This document shows, in pieces, positions 1-11,441 of a stretch of DNA of 64,000 nt. The notes beneath the pieces were generated by a model. It did no database searches, was not told the origin of the DNA, and saw only the letters and a list, made by a program, of their open reading frames with translations. Position 1 is the first letter of the stretch. Each line of letters starts with the position of its first letter. A program made the position numbers and the translations under genes. This stretch comes from Fistulifera solaris (Eukaryota; Bacillariophyta; Bacillariophyceae; Naviculales; Stauroneidaceae), in contig AP026135.1 of the NCBI GenBank assembly GCA_030295235.1, positions 730,001 through 794,000 on the forward strand, given 5' to 3'.

Positions 1-1354
1 ACGCGTTCCACAACGCTCAAAACTCTCAAGCGCTCGTGACAACGAATTTTTTTCCTCCAGCACGAGAAAACACACGCATCGCAAACGAGGAACAAGAGAA
101 GAAAGGACTAGTCGTACGATGGGAAAAGTGATGCTCATATATAACGAAGAGCTCTAACATCTCTTCAAATTCCTTCCGGGTGTTCAATTGATACGCATCC
201 TTCTTTGTTCTTCTTGTGATTCACGCTTCGTGAATCGTGATCACGAGAAGCGATCTCTCTTTATGTCGTCTGGTGGGAAAAGCGAGAACTCTGTCAATTA
301 AGTCAAGTGAGAAAGCAAAGATCTATAAATTCCTTTCGATCTGAGAATGTAAAATGACAAGCCACATTATGTCAGAATCGAGAAAACGACGTAGTCTTGT
401 CTGACAACATGGCCCTCGTGAACATCTGGTTTTTGAGGGTATTTCTCCGGCGCCAATGTATCAGAGCCCCGTATTTTGGTCACTATGTCCCTTTTGATCA
501 CCAAAGATGTTTTCAAAATTATTACCTGCTACATTTCTTACCGACCCGTTGTTGAGAACTGCAGAAGAACTGGAACGGCGTCGCAGGTGCCGTTAGAAAC
601 GCAAAGAGACCAACTACCGAGATTTGTATGCAAGATGGAACCGTTTCTACATCGTGTGAGGTTGCAAGGGAAATCATTGTTCTAATGCCTTGGGGTAAAT
701 GCCAAATATTGTGATTAAATCTTTGTCTGACCTTACCTTTTGCGATTGAGGACTGGTGTTCGCCTTTACTGACTCAGATTTCATGCAAAGAACCCAGCGT
801 TCTGACCGCGCTGTCCCAGCGCGAAAAGCATGAGGAAGCATAGTATACGAAGAATGAGATCATCGGTATTCTTGTTTTGAAATAATCTTCATTATTTTTA
901 TCCGGGTGAGGCTTGCTGAGGATCGTAGTCACGATGTCGAGCTTTATCTGCCCAATCGCTTGCACAGAGCGAGCGGGACAGAGCTCTTGATCGAACAATC
1001 GGCTAATGGTTTGGGCATTGAGTTGCTGCTTGTACAAAGGATGTTTGATAGCAAAAACATAAGCGATTTTCCGACATACGGAATACGGAGTATTATCTAT
1101 GCACGAAGAACCGGAAATCAATTTAGGATGAAATACCCTGGTTCCCACGTTTTGCAGACTCGGTAGGCTTTCGACCTTTTGGCAAAATACATTGTAAATC
1201 GTATTTCAATAATTTACCGTGGCTATTGGCAAACTCGCTTTACGAATCGACTGGTAGCTGGGTCTTGATCTTCAAAAGAATAGTATTGATCGTACCAAGT
1301 AAAAATTTAACCCGGAAATAACGTAGAAAGAAAATTTGCATCACTTATCAATCT
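1..1354. other. No supported gene (left edge)
   Basis: The short open frames here (up to 124 codons) have no recognisable domain, no clear signal peptide and no consistent codon pattern. I see no RNA gene. The stretch probably holds the flank of a gene outside the window and the 3' side of the sulfotransferase-like gene that ends at 1355. Confidence 0.4.
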
Positions 1355-2740
1355 TTATGAGAGCTTGAATGGCGGTATTGAAAGTACCGCACGGTCATCC
1401 TCCCAAGCCGAGCCCAACTTCTTGCGATACGCATGGCTTACTCCAGAAGGAGTCACTTCGTGTTGGTAACCAAAGATTTGCAGAAGTGTTGAATCCAATG
1501 TTGATTTCGCGTACTCCAAGTCTTTTACGTCGAACGGCAATTGCCGACCGCGCACATTGCCGTATTTCGACATAGCCGAGACGAGATTATTGGAAGCTCC
1601 GTGGTTTTTACTCTCTTTGAATTGATACACATAAGGATCACTCAGCGGAATACCAGAACAGTTGCTGATTAACTGCATAACTTGCTCGCCATGAAAGAGT
1701 TGATCTTCAAATCGTATCATCAACCGGGGAAAATCGGCCTCCAAATATTCTTGATTCCACTCATTCCACACATGAACCAAGCTGTCGTACTCAATGAGGA
1801 ACTTTGATTGATAATTGGCTTTGACTGGGTTAATACCTTTTTTATTCACGATGTTTGGACATCGATTTTCTCCACGTTTCCTCCAACTAATGTCGTACGA
1901 CTGCTTGCACTGTCAAAATGAAGAGATATTAGATGAATTGACAAGACGGCGTGTAGAAATTTTGAAGGAGGTGAGAACATTGTCAAGGCAACATACCATA
2001 CTCTGCATCCACCAGTATGGATCGCGTACCATCACCACCGGTAGAACTAGACGCAGGTCAATATCTTGATCTTGACTGACAATATTCTCATTTCGGAAGC
2101 GCGGAGGGACATGCTTTTCCCAGGGCACGTTGAAGAGTTGCTCGCGCTTACGAAAGAATTTGCTGCGGACCTTGTCGTTCCACAATTCATAATTCTGTTG
2201 CAAGTTTCTCGCCAGGGAAATTGCCATGGCGTTGGTTCCCGTATTGAATAAGCCCGCAACGCGTACCGTCGGCACGGCGCGTCTACCTAATGTGTCTCGC
2301 GCTTGCTCGACATTCTTCCGGAATTGCTCGCAAGTTTCCATTCCGTATACAACCGGATCAGCTCCGTACAAATGCGATACTTCAGATTGCGTGGGTAAGT
2401 TCTGACATATTTTGCTGTTTATTTGGAAGATGCCATCGGACGAATGTAAAATCTCGAGTGCCCATTTCTTGTCGGAGCATTTTCTTCGAAATCGCGCGAT
2501 ATCTCGAGCGACGGCCTTCTGAATATCATCGCCGCGAATCACATCGTCTTTAAAGCGATACTTTCTAGTTACTGGAGAAACTGTTAATAATTGCGGGTCA
2601 ACAGTTGTGTGTAAAAAGTTGTCGTGTTCGCGAGGAGTCGTCACATCGGCTGGTTGCTGTTGCAGGCGAAAAACCGAAATGATGCTAGAGCTTCCTAATA
2701 CAATAAGTAACAAAATTAATTTGTTTCCGGACCTCTTCAT
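1355..2740 (-). CDS. Sulfotransferase-like type II membrane protein
   Basis: Predicted Golgi-type sulfotransferase of about 432 residues. Exon 1 is 2740..1997 and exon 2 is 1909..1355; the 87-nt intron starts GTATGT and ends TGACAG, and splicing is in phase 0. Residues about 8-25 are a single hydrophobic anchor behind a short basic N-terminus, the type II topology of Golgi enzymes. The motif GLFNTGTNAM near residue 165 fits the 5'-phosphosulfate loop that binds PAPS, and VMVRDPYWWMQSM at the end of exon 1 fits the 3'-phosphate-binding VRDP segment. Splicing gives WMQSMCKQSY across the junction. The family transfers sulfate from PAPS to sugars or proteins; the acceptor cannot be read from the sequence. 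Start chosen as the ATG immediately before the basic residues and anchor. Confidence 0.72.
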
Positions 2741-3264
2741 GCTGGAGAAGCCATCCGTCTATTATGTTATAAAAAGAATCATACCTTGATCGTCTCGGTA
2801 CGGTCATGGTGAAAACTGACAGTAAATCGATTAAGCGCGCTGTTTTTACGCGTAATACTAAAAAATGTGACGACTGCATTTCATTCAAGTCATGATATGG
2901 TTGGCCCTATCCCTAAATCAATACACCTAAGAAAGTGTTTTGTGGCCTCTTCTCATCCGGCATTCAAACCCCACTGATTATTTTGGCGCCAATTTGACAT
3001 TCCGATCCGCACAACAATCATTCCTCCATAACTTCATTTATTTCGTCTTACTTATCCTACGCAATTGCGGAAAACGGAACGTATACAACATAAAATTCAA
3101 AAACAATCTTCGTCATGATTCTCAGTCGGCTCAATCATTTGGTCGTCTCAGGCTTTCGGACTGATGGGTTGACTGCTTTGTCAGAGGCTGTCGATGGATG
3201 CCCTTAAAGGTCAATTGTTTTGCCGTTTGCTTTCCTTTGAGCCGGATGTTTGTCGGATGGGTTG

Positions 3265-3578
3265 CTATCGGGATTGAACAACAACAATAGTGCTAAGTAA
3301 ATAAACAATGATTATAGTACAGTTATGTTATTAACAATCTAAAGTTCTTGTTGATTATCTTCGTTGATGACTTACCTTTCTCTTCGACGAAGTCGCTGGC
3401 CAAAGATTGAGTTGCTTCTTGTCACAAAATTGTGTGAATCCAACATAACAGCCATGCCATCATCGCCAGTGGCAGAAAGCAACATTTCGACCAGCTTCGT
3501 TGAAACGCTTCGAAAATAGGTTGTTGCTGCAATGGAAGCGTTTCCTTGGCTCACGACAATAACATTGTTTTGATTCAT
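3265..3578 (-). CDS. Weak candidate small two-exon gene
   Basis: A possible 76-residue protein. Exon 1 (3578..3376) stops at a consensus donor GTAAGT, and an acceptor TTACTTAG lies at 3293; joining them keeps frame for nine more codons to a TAG at 3265. The peptide has a hydrophobic start (NNVIVVSQGNASIAATTYF) and no recognised domain. The consensus donor in frame is the main support. It may equally be chance or part of a non-coding transcript. Confidence 0.2.
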
Positions 3579-4203
3579 GTTCCGTACCAAAAGGGATAGC
3601 TATGTCCTAACAATACTGGTAATGATATATGATTAATTCCAAATTATTGAATTGAAGAGTGTGTGCGATAAAGAAATTTTATTGGAATGTCAATTCGTTG
3701 TTATTAAAAATTGTTATTAAAAACGTTTCCCAGTTTATGGTTCGAGTTTGGATACGATGGATCGCATCGTACCCCATCGCACGGGAGGGTACGATGGAAA
3801 TCCATCGCACAAAAAAAAGGGATAACCCGGAAATGAGTGCGATGAAGTGTACGATATTGGGTACGATATTTTGGTTAGGAACGGGCCTAAGGGGTACTGC
3901 GTCTTAAATCTGTCAAAGTGAATAAGCGTGCTTCTCCGTGATGGTAGAGTCTGAAATACTCGAAGGTGTATGATGCAGGTTGGAAGGTTACTATAGGCAC
4001 TTTGAGATGACAAGGAATATGATTATTTGTCTTCAGTTATGAAAAAATGCATTGGTTTATTTATGATCGCCGACATCGTCGAATGGCGATGGATAGCGAT
4101 CGTCATGTTGGATACTTTATGAGTCGTAGCAGTAATGTCCTTATAATTTGAACCGTTTAGCCAGAACTGTTTGAGTTAATCCGCATCACACGAGATAGAA
4201 AAC

Positions 4204-4296
4204 AGAAATTCGTAAGATGTAAAGTTGCGTACCCAGAAATTCTTAAGACGTAAACGTAAAGTTGCATCTCCAGAAATTCTTACTACATAAAGCTGT
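4204..4296. repeat. Three-copy degenerate tandem repeat, about 37 nt
   Basis: The core AGAAATTCTTAAGACGTAAA recurs three times with changes (AGAAATTCGTAAGATGTAAA, AGAAATTCTTAAGACGTAAA, AGAAATTCTTACTACATAAA), the first two followed by AGTTGC(G/A)T. It lies about 250 bases upstream of the next gene. No function is evident. Confidence 0.6.
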
Positions 4297-4547
4297 CTTA
4301 CAAGAAACGTAACCTAATTGATCCTGAAAGTGTGGAAATCTTTTCATGGTGCGACACGTAAAATGGCTACAAAGTACAGATTAGGACGTGAGAGGCATTC
4401 TACGAGTTTCGCAACAAACTGAGCATCACGAGGAGAACGACACGTCATTAATTGCAACCAAGAAAGAAAATACTCCCTGATAATCATGAGAACGACCAAT
4501 TCAGAGACAATGATACCAAAGAGACAAGCATTGAGCTCTTGGAGGAC

Positions 4548-6268
4548 ATGAGATACGCTCTTCTGTTGACCCTCCGTCTGGCGGCAATTGCTGCCTTCAC
4601 TGCGACGCCATGTTTTCGATCCTCATCAACGAGCAATTCGCGTGCGATGACTTCACAACCAAGAGACAGCTACGACGTCGTTGTAGTGGGTAGCGGCATT
4701 GGAGGCCTTTGTTGCGCCGCGATGCTTGCTCTTTACGATAATAAAGTTGCAGTGTTCGAGTCCCATACACATCCTGGAGGAGCGGCGCACGGCTTTTCGA
4801 TCGAAAAAGATGGATTGAAATTTCAATTCGACACCGGGCCTTCCTTTTTAGCGGACTGAACCCAGACTTACCACCGAAATCATCCAATCCACTCCGTACT
4901 GTCCTAGACGCGATCGACGAACAAGTTGAATGCATCCCTTATAGCTCCTTTGGCTTGTTGTTTCCGGAAGGTGAATTTGTGCACACTCCTGAGTTCGACG
5001 CTGATGTTTTAAGTCAGTTTGGAAATGCTCAGGCAGAATGGAAATCACTTATGAAATTCATGGAGCCACTTGCGGCTACTGTAGCCGCATTACCAACAGC
5101 TGCTCTTCGTGGTGATATTGGTGTCATTAAGAGTGCGGCCCCATTTTTACCGAAACTGATTTTGAATCCCCAGCCTTGGAACAATCTACTTTTGACGCAA
5201 CCGTACAGTGAGGTTTTAAAACAAGCAGGAGTGAGGAATACGTTTCTCAAAAACTGGATAGATCTGCTATGTTTTTGTTTATCCGGTTTGCCCGCATCCG
5301 GGACGATATCAGCAGAAATGGCCATGATGATGGGAGAATTCTACGAACCAGATGCAGTTATGGACTGTCCACGATCGGGGGCGAAGAGCATCGTCGATGC
5401 TCTAGTACGAGGTCTCGAGAAAAATGGAGGGGATATTTTCTGTCGCTCGCATGTTGATAAAATTGAAATTGACGTGAGAGGTCAGGCCGTTGGCATTATA
5501 TTACACAAAAATGGACAACGAATTCGGGCAAAAAAAGCAGTCGTCTCAAACATGTCGGTATGGGACCTTTTGAAAAGTGGAATAGTAGATCGCAAACACT
5601 TTCCTGCATGGTTCCTTGAAGATCGTGAAGACACACCCGTTGGAAAATCTTTTATGCATTTACATGTAGGTTTCAAAGCGAGCCGTGAAGAGCTTGCTAA
5701 ACTACAAGCACATTACATGTTCATGAAAGATTGGTCACTTGGTGTAGAAGCAGCTGATAATGCTGTTTTACTCTCCATCCCATCCGTTCATGATGAATCT
5801 CTCGCTCCTGCGGGGTTTGGGGTTCTTCATGCATATCTACCTGCCACGGAAGACTTTGCTACTTGGGAAGGATTAGACCGCAAATCGAAAGAGTATCAGC
5901 AACTAAAAGAATCAAGAAGTTCGTATTTGTGGAGTACAATCGAAAAAGTCATCCCTGACATACGAGAACGCGTTATCGTATCACGAGTAGGAACTCCGCT
6001 GACCCATCAACGATTCTTACGTCGTTACAAGGGTTCCTATGGACCGGCTATAAAGGCGGGAGAGGCATCATTTCCCTTTCCAGGTACACCTGTGAAAGGC
6101 CTATTGCTTTGTGGAGATTCTTGTTTTCCGGGCATCGGGGTGCCTGCTGTCGCTGGATCTGGTCTTCTTGCAGCAAATTCCGTATCCTTAGATTCGCTCG
6201 ACGCACAAATAGACGTCCTTCGAAAGTTTCGGTTACGACAATCATCATCATTGATACGGAAGCAATGA
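4548..6268 (+). CDS. Plastid-targeted CRTISO/phytoene desaturase-like FAD oxidoreductase
   Basis: About 573 residues, the usual length for the CRTISO/CrtI-like family, which isomerises, desaturates or otherwise modifies carotenoids or retinoids using FAD. Residues 1-25 form a signal peptide, MRYALLLTLRLAAIAAF, with Phe after Ala at the predicted cleavage site, the diatom plastid signature. Next comes the dinucleotide-binding fold VVVVGSGIGGLCCAAM with the downstream ESHTHPGGAAHGF. The C-terminus has the family's FAD-contact segment LLLCGDSCFPGIGVPAVAGS. The frame breaks at a run of five T (4845-4849); six T would give DTGPSFF-SGLNPDLPP and join both halves perfectly, so I treat it as one gene with a probable missing base. 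The ATG at 4548 is preferred over upstream codons because it begins the signal peptide. The exact carotenoid substrate is unknown; paralogues have diverged in function in diatoms. Confidence 0.85.
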
Positions 6269-6707
6269 GGTTGGGTGATAATTTTTCTGTACTTTGTATC
6301 GTATAATTTTGTTTGGTCGTTGTAGCTGAAATAGCAGTTGTCTCGCTCCATGCGCAGCAAACAATTTGTTTTGTGTTTTTCATTATTTTCAAATAATAAG
6401 GAACTTCTCCAGGTTATGACACTTTGAAGACCATAATACTCTGGCTTACTTAGCGATAATGGTTCCGTTGAAACAACTTTAATTTCCTACACACTCTATG
6501 TACCAATAACAGATGTTCTATGTAACAGTAAGTCACAATCGCATGTCGACCCTCACTATGCGACACGACAACTAAGCTTTTCGCTAAAAACGATGTCACT
6601 GCTCCCTCCCACCACGACGACCATTTGAACGACGCAAACGATCTATTTTGACGGATAAGTATCAATAGCGGTACCGCAAAAAGCATTTTCGCTCCAATAA
6701 AGCAAGA
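6269..6707. other. Intergenic, no gene seen
   Basis: About 440 bases between two plus-strand genes. No supported open frame or RNA. It would hold the 3' end of the carotenoid oxidoreductase transcript and the promoter of the PT-repeat membrane protein. Confidence 0.5.
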
Positions 6708-8987
6708 ATGTGGGGCATTACAGTCTTGGCGCTGTTGTACAGTATAATCGGTTCTCGCGCGAGGTAAGTAATGAGCGCGTCGTGAATCCAGGCCGGCTCC
6801 TTGACGACCAGGAGTATCTCAAAGCTCACCTTCGACAGATATATTAAGGAGAGATTGGTAAACGAGTCCTTTGATCAAGACAAAGCGGGGTATTTGAAAG
6901 ATGGTGGAAGTTCTGCGTTGTCAGTTTCGAGTCAAACGTCAATGTCACGTCGGTTCCTGGTACCGACAAATGATGACCCGGTGTTCAAATCTCAACATGT
7001 TGACAGCTTAGTCTCTGGCTCCATCTCTGCGAAGCAACCAATTCCAAATAAGCCACAGCAGTCCTCAACTTCCTTTTTGGAGGGGATGACCCAATCTGTA
7101 AACGCAACATACGATTCTTCTCTTGTTGTCAGTCGGATGCCGAGCGATGCTCCAAGTTCAGTCCCAAGTCAATTTGTTGGCAACGAGCTCAGTGATATTC
7201 CTAGTGATATACCGAGCCTCACTCCTAGTGATGCACCGAGTCTTGCTCCAACTCATGTATTTGAAGACGATGCGAGTCGACAGCCAAACTATTCTCCGCC
7301 CGTTTGGACCCCCTATTCGTAGCTCTTCACCCAGTGCTCTTCCTAGTGAGACATACATAGAAACTTCAAGCTCCATTCCGACTATAGTAAAAAGCAACAG
7401 ACCGACTGCTAACGGTAGTGCCTCACCGACTAAGATTTCTGGAAAGGGAGCCAACCTTCAACTGTTCTAAGCAGCAATAGACCTAGTGTGAAAGGCAGTG
7501 TAACGAGGAATCCAGTCACTGAGTTTCCGAGCGCTCAGCCTACTGCAAGTAAATGGGATTCCGATGGTCGGACATCAAAACCGACTCACCAACCGATAAA
7601 ACCAGTAGTCTCAATACCTATCCCGGGTCCATCCCAGAAAAGTCCCACAGATGCCCCGTCAGTTTTTGTCGACACCGATACTCATGGGCAAGACGAAACA
7701 ATTCACTCAACTGTTCAGCTTCTAGATCTGACTACATTGGCAGAAACCGAACTGAATGAAAATGATGTGAGAGTTTTTCAGAATATATGCAAAGTGAATT
7801 TCTCCCCACGTTTCTTCCGAAAACATTCAATGCCGATTACAACAGAATTGACTGTCTAGTTTTGAATCAGAACCTTGGCAAGAAAAGAAAGCTACAAGAA
7901 GAGAATGCTTCAAGTGAATTGGTGCTATCTATTCTGCTTCAAGTCAGGAGCGAAGTGAAGCTTCCTAACAATGTTGCATTCAGCAACATTGTGGCCTTGA
8001 CATTTCACACTTACTCGGACGAATTACTTTCGCTGCTTGGGTCTATGGATTACTTTCCGTCTATTCATGTTAATGACAAGGAGCCTATTGTCACAGAAAT
8101 TCAAGGCGAAGAAAATCCCCTAGGCACGAACAAAGGAATAACAACGACAATGATAGCAGGTGCGCTGCTTGGCGGAGCTGTGCTTGCCATAGTTGTAAGC
8201 ATGTTAATTATTCGTCGCTCACGACAATCTTGCGAAGTTGGTGCGAATCGCTCTCGCCCAAAGGAAACTGCTTCCTCCAGCGTACGATCGATTCCCCGAG
8301 TCATCGGGTTTGCTACAGATGGTGTTATCGGTGAGAGAGGCGATGATTTCGGTCCGACGAGCATAGCATCTGAAAGTTCTCATGATGCTGAACAAATTTC
8401 AAAAAATGCAAATATGGAATGTAAATCAAGAACAAATTCAGCCGAAAAAACAGAGGGAAGCGGAAGTCTCGATTCATCGTTGCATGGTCTCGACATTCTT
8501 CAAAGCAGTGTGTCTTCTGGAGAATCCAAACTACCAGATAAGAAACTGATTGCCCGATTTATCGGGCGTCGCAGAAAAATCAGACGAAAGCAATGATAAG
8601 CTTAATGAGACGTTCACGATGAATCCCCTTGCTTCTGAAGATATGTATACTGATTTGGAATGCGGAGCAGATTCGAAGAACATGGTATATAAGAAAACGA
8701 AAACGGAGAGTGTTCACAAACTAGCGAAGAAGGCATCTGGTGAAGAAGAGAACAGTCTCCAAATGCACTTAGTCAACGCCGCGCACACAGGAGAAGTATT
8801 AAATGATCTTGGACAGTTCGAGGAACAATGGCACGACCGCCTGACTCGGGTGCGAGTATCAGCTAGTGCTGAAACACCTAGGCAAAGGAATACGCAATAT
8901 AGCAGACCCCCGCGAAGTCGAAGCATGATTTTCTCATCAATGAGTAATGATGTCTTGAGCGAATTTACTGATGCTGAAAGCTTGTAG
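6708..8987 (+). CDS. PT-repeat type I membrane protein (paralogue A)
   Basis: Predicted cell-surface protein of about 740 residues. Exon 1 (6708..6763) encodes a signal peptide, MWGITVLALLYSIIGSRAR; a 48-nt intron (GTAAGT...ACCAG) joins it in phase 2 to the rest. A long Ser/Pro/Thr stalk follows with PSDAPS, PSDIPSLTPSDAPSLAPT repeats, then a folded ectodomain (about 7740-8090), a transmembrane helix (IAGALLGGAVLAIVVSMLII, about 8155-8215) and a Ser-rich, charged cytoplasmic tail. The order matches the convergent gene at 9067..10769, so I infer paralogy; that gene adds a PDZ domain. Reading requires about four one-base corrections, each in a short homopolymer (around 7311, 7445, 7775 and 8555). 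Given similar faults in housekeeping genes nearby, these look like sequence errors, but true decay cannot be excluded. Function unknown; PT stalks are common in diatom surface proteins. Confidence 0.6.
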
Positions 8988-9066
8988 TGCTACAAAGTTC
9001 TAGGTTGAGTCTTTAGTGATAATGGAACCATTCTCCATACTATAGAACAACGAACAAACAAGTACT

Positions 9067-10769
9067 TTATGTATCTGAAGAGATCGTTCCTTCTTCGGAT
9101 AGCACAGTCAATCTGCGCTCTTGATTAGCTGTCTTTACCATGAGAGCAGTAATTGCAGAGGCAGACATAGCCCTTGTGTCAACGTCATCAATGGCAACAA
9201 TAATATCGCCAGGATAAATCTTGCCTTCAAGAGCACTTCCTGGATTGACCTTGTGGACCACTGGTCCTTCTAATGTCGTATCAATTACAATGCCTAATTT
9301 TCCCGGTGGGGCCATAATTTCGCGCGACATCATATTAGGTCGCACGCTAACTTCCGTTGATAAATCACCTCCCACGGTTGATTCACCCACTCTTTCACCG
9401 GTTTGCGAATCCACGTTCCCTGCGTCTAAGCTGTATGCGTAGCTCAAAGCATCCGCTCCTTCGCTTTCCATAACGGAGGTCGATGTAGTCACAGGAAAAT
9501 CGTCGTCCTCCTCCATTTCGTCGGGACTGTCAGTGTTCAATGGAATCTCGTCGTTTGAAGGGATGTCATCATTTGTTGGGATGTCATCGTTCACCGGAAT
9601 GTCATCGCTCGTCGGGGTATCGTCGTTCGCTAAAATGTTACCGTTTCTCGTGACAGGAATGTCATTGCTCGCCCCAACAGGAATGTCTTTCTCCTCTGTG
9701 TCAAGAAAATCGTCTTCTACGGTGGTAGTTTTATCTGTTGTTGTAGGAGAGGGATTTTCCTTAGCCGGGGAGGAACCGACTCCACGTGAGCTAGTGGTAA
9801 GGCTTGTGCGCGGACAATTTCAGGCGCGGTGTCCTCTTTCTTCTCATTTGTATGCGCTGCGGCACCGACCGGGCTGGATTGACCTCTTCTCATAATGAAG
9901 TATGTTATACCAGAAGCGAGAATAGCGGAAGCAACGATTCCGATGACGATGGCAACAATTCCAGGAGTTTCTAAGCCGTCATCGCCTTCCGCTTGACCAG
10001 CCGGAGGAGAAACGGTAGGATAGGGTGTGAACGTTGCGGGGTCAAAGGCATCCACCGTTTCGACCTGCGCAAAATAAAAGCCAGTGTCTGTTGATTCTCG
10101 AAGGGTTCTCGCGAAGCCGTCAGGATCATTGAGTACAGCGAATCGAAGAATAAGGTTGATATCACTGGGGCTGCCTGCGACTTCCGAAATCTTTCCCTTG
10201 ACATCCATCAAGGTGAGCAGTCGAGTCACCTCCGCTTGCAAATCTCTACGTCGAAGTCTCGTTTCATTCGGCACAATCTCTTGTTCTACGAAAGAGCATG
10301 TAACTCCCGATATTGGATCCGTCAACGTCTTGAGTTTTTCATTAAAGAAAACAGCACATTGTCTTTCGTACGCGTCCACGTAATTCTCGGGGATAATGTC
10401 TGACACATAGAAAAGAGTGATATAGACGCTTCCTTCTGTGTTTACTAATGGCCCCGTTGGAAGAGCTGTGTCGCCGCCTGTCGGAGAAAGAGTCGGAGAC
10501 TCCGTCGGGATCGGTTGCGGGGGAATCATGGCCGGAGGAAAAGTGCGAGTCGGCGGGGCCAAGATCGGCGCACTGATCGATGCTAAGGAACTTGGAGGAA
10601 AGGAAGAATCCGGGAACAGAGAGACGGGGGTAGGTGAAGGGAAGTCGGAGAGAGGCGACAAAGTCTGAGGGCTGGAGGTTGCAAATTGACCAGAGACAAA
10701 ATTCAACAGCGAAAGCACGACGCAAAGGCTGACCGCCCTGCCACTCTTTTCGCCCCATTGTGATCTCAT
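9067..10769 (-). CDS. PT-stalk type I membrane protein with cytoplasmic PDZ domain (paralogue B)
   Basis: About 565 residues. Signal peptide at 1-27 (VSLCVVLSLLNFVSGQF); Pro/Ser/Thr stalk to about residue 105; an ectodomain about 110-245 resembling that of the neighbour at 6708; transmembrane helix IVAIVIGIVASAILASGI near residues 275-295; then an acidic cytoplasmic region with short repeats of NDDIP; then a C-terminal PDZ domain with the carboxylate-binding loop PPGKLGIVID and PGDIIVAIDD. PDZ domains bind protein C-termini, so this chain could tether a surface receptor to a cytoplasmic partner (inference). The frame changes once near 9770, where one extra C in a CCCC run would join the halves. 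The gene is tail-to-tail with its paralogue, 79 bases apart. Ligand and partner unknown. Confidence 0.7.
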
Positions 10770-11441
10770 TCTTGTATGAGTGAGCCAAACTTTCGATGAA
10801 TAGCTTTTTTATTCCTCTTCCTTTGTCCTATTGCGTTCGCACCTCTTACCGATGAAGATGTAATAAAGCCTCTCCCTGCGAAACTCGAGCAACTCGATCA
10901 TTTCGAACTTTCCACCCTAAAATCGTAGAGTATTATGTTGGACCGGACGGCGGGAGATGACTATCGATATGATATTCGAGTATTTAGAGTACTTCTTGCA
11001 TTCAACGGATCGGAGATGAGGTTATACCACGGCCGAAAATTTGAGTATTTAATCCACGTAAATCTCCGTTGAGCTAGCAACGGGCAGAAGGTCTATAAGT
11101 ATGAAACTTCCACAGTGCGCGGCTTATTGCACTGGATCCCGGGTCCGCCATCTCTCGTTGTACACTGTACTAGGAGTCTTGGACGACCAGACCTGTTAAG
11201 GTGTCACAGCTACAAGCCACAGTGTTTGCTTAATACATGCGATGTTGTCTAGCTACTGCCAGATGATTGCAGAACAACAAGACGTCAATGCTATTGATAC
11301 GTAGTTTTAGATTATTAAGACAAGACTTTAAAACAATTGAAAAAGTGGCGAACCGCGTTCATCTCCGCCGTCTGCACATCGGTACCGGTTTACCGAACAT
11401 GGCAACAAACTCTTCCTGGAGGACACGTAAAGACCCTGGAT
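10770..11441. other. Intergenic, no gene seen
   Basis: Promoter side of the PDZ-domain gene and 3' side of the next minus-strand gene. The word GAGTATTTA recurs at about 10977 and 11042. Nothing else supported. Confidence 0.4.

Larger units (their letters stand above)
2741..4547. other. Mostly non-coding stretch
   Basis: Apart from the weak small gene at 3265..3578, I see no supported coding sequence. Around 3752-3870 the sequence is enriched in repeats of TACGAT/ATCGCA-type words, and a short tandem repeat lies at 4204..4296. The right end is the presumed 5' flank of the carotenoid-oxidoreductase gene. Confidence 0.4.

Noticed and set aside
774-1166. Overlapping open frames on both strands (124 and 86 codons)
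   Set aside because: No domain, signal peptide or splice signal; mirror-image open frames are common by chance.
3752-3870. Possible CRISPR-like or satellite array of TACGAT/ATCGCA words
   Set aside because: Words are short and irregularly spaced with no constant spacer; simple-sequence bias is enough.
4845-4860. Short intron or programmed frameshift in the CRTISO-like gene
   Set aside because: No GT donor or AG acceptor fits, and one extra T restores the family sequence; the same pattern recurs in unrelated genes nearby.
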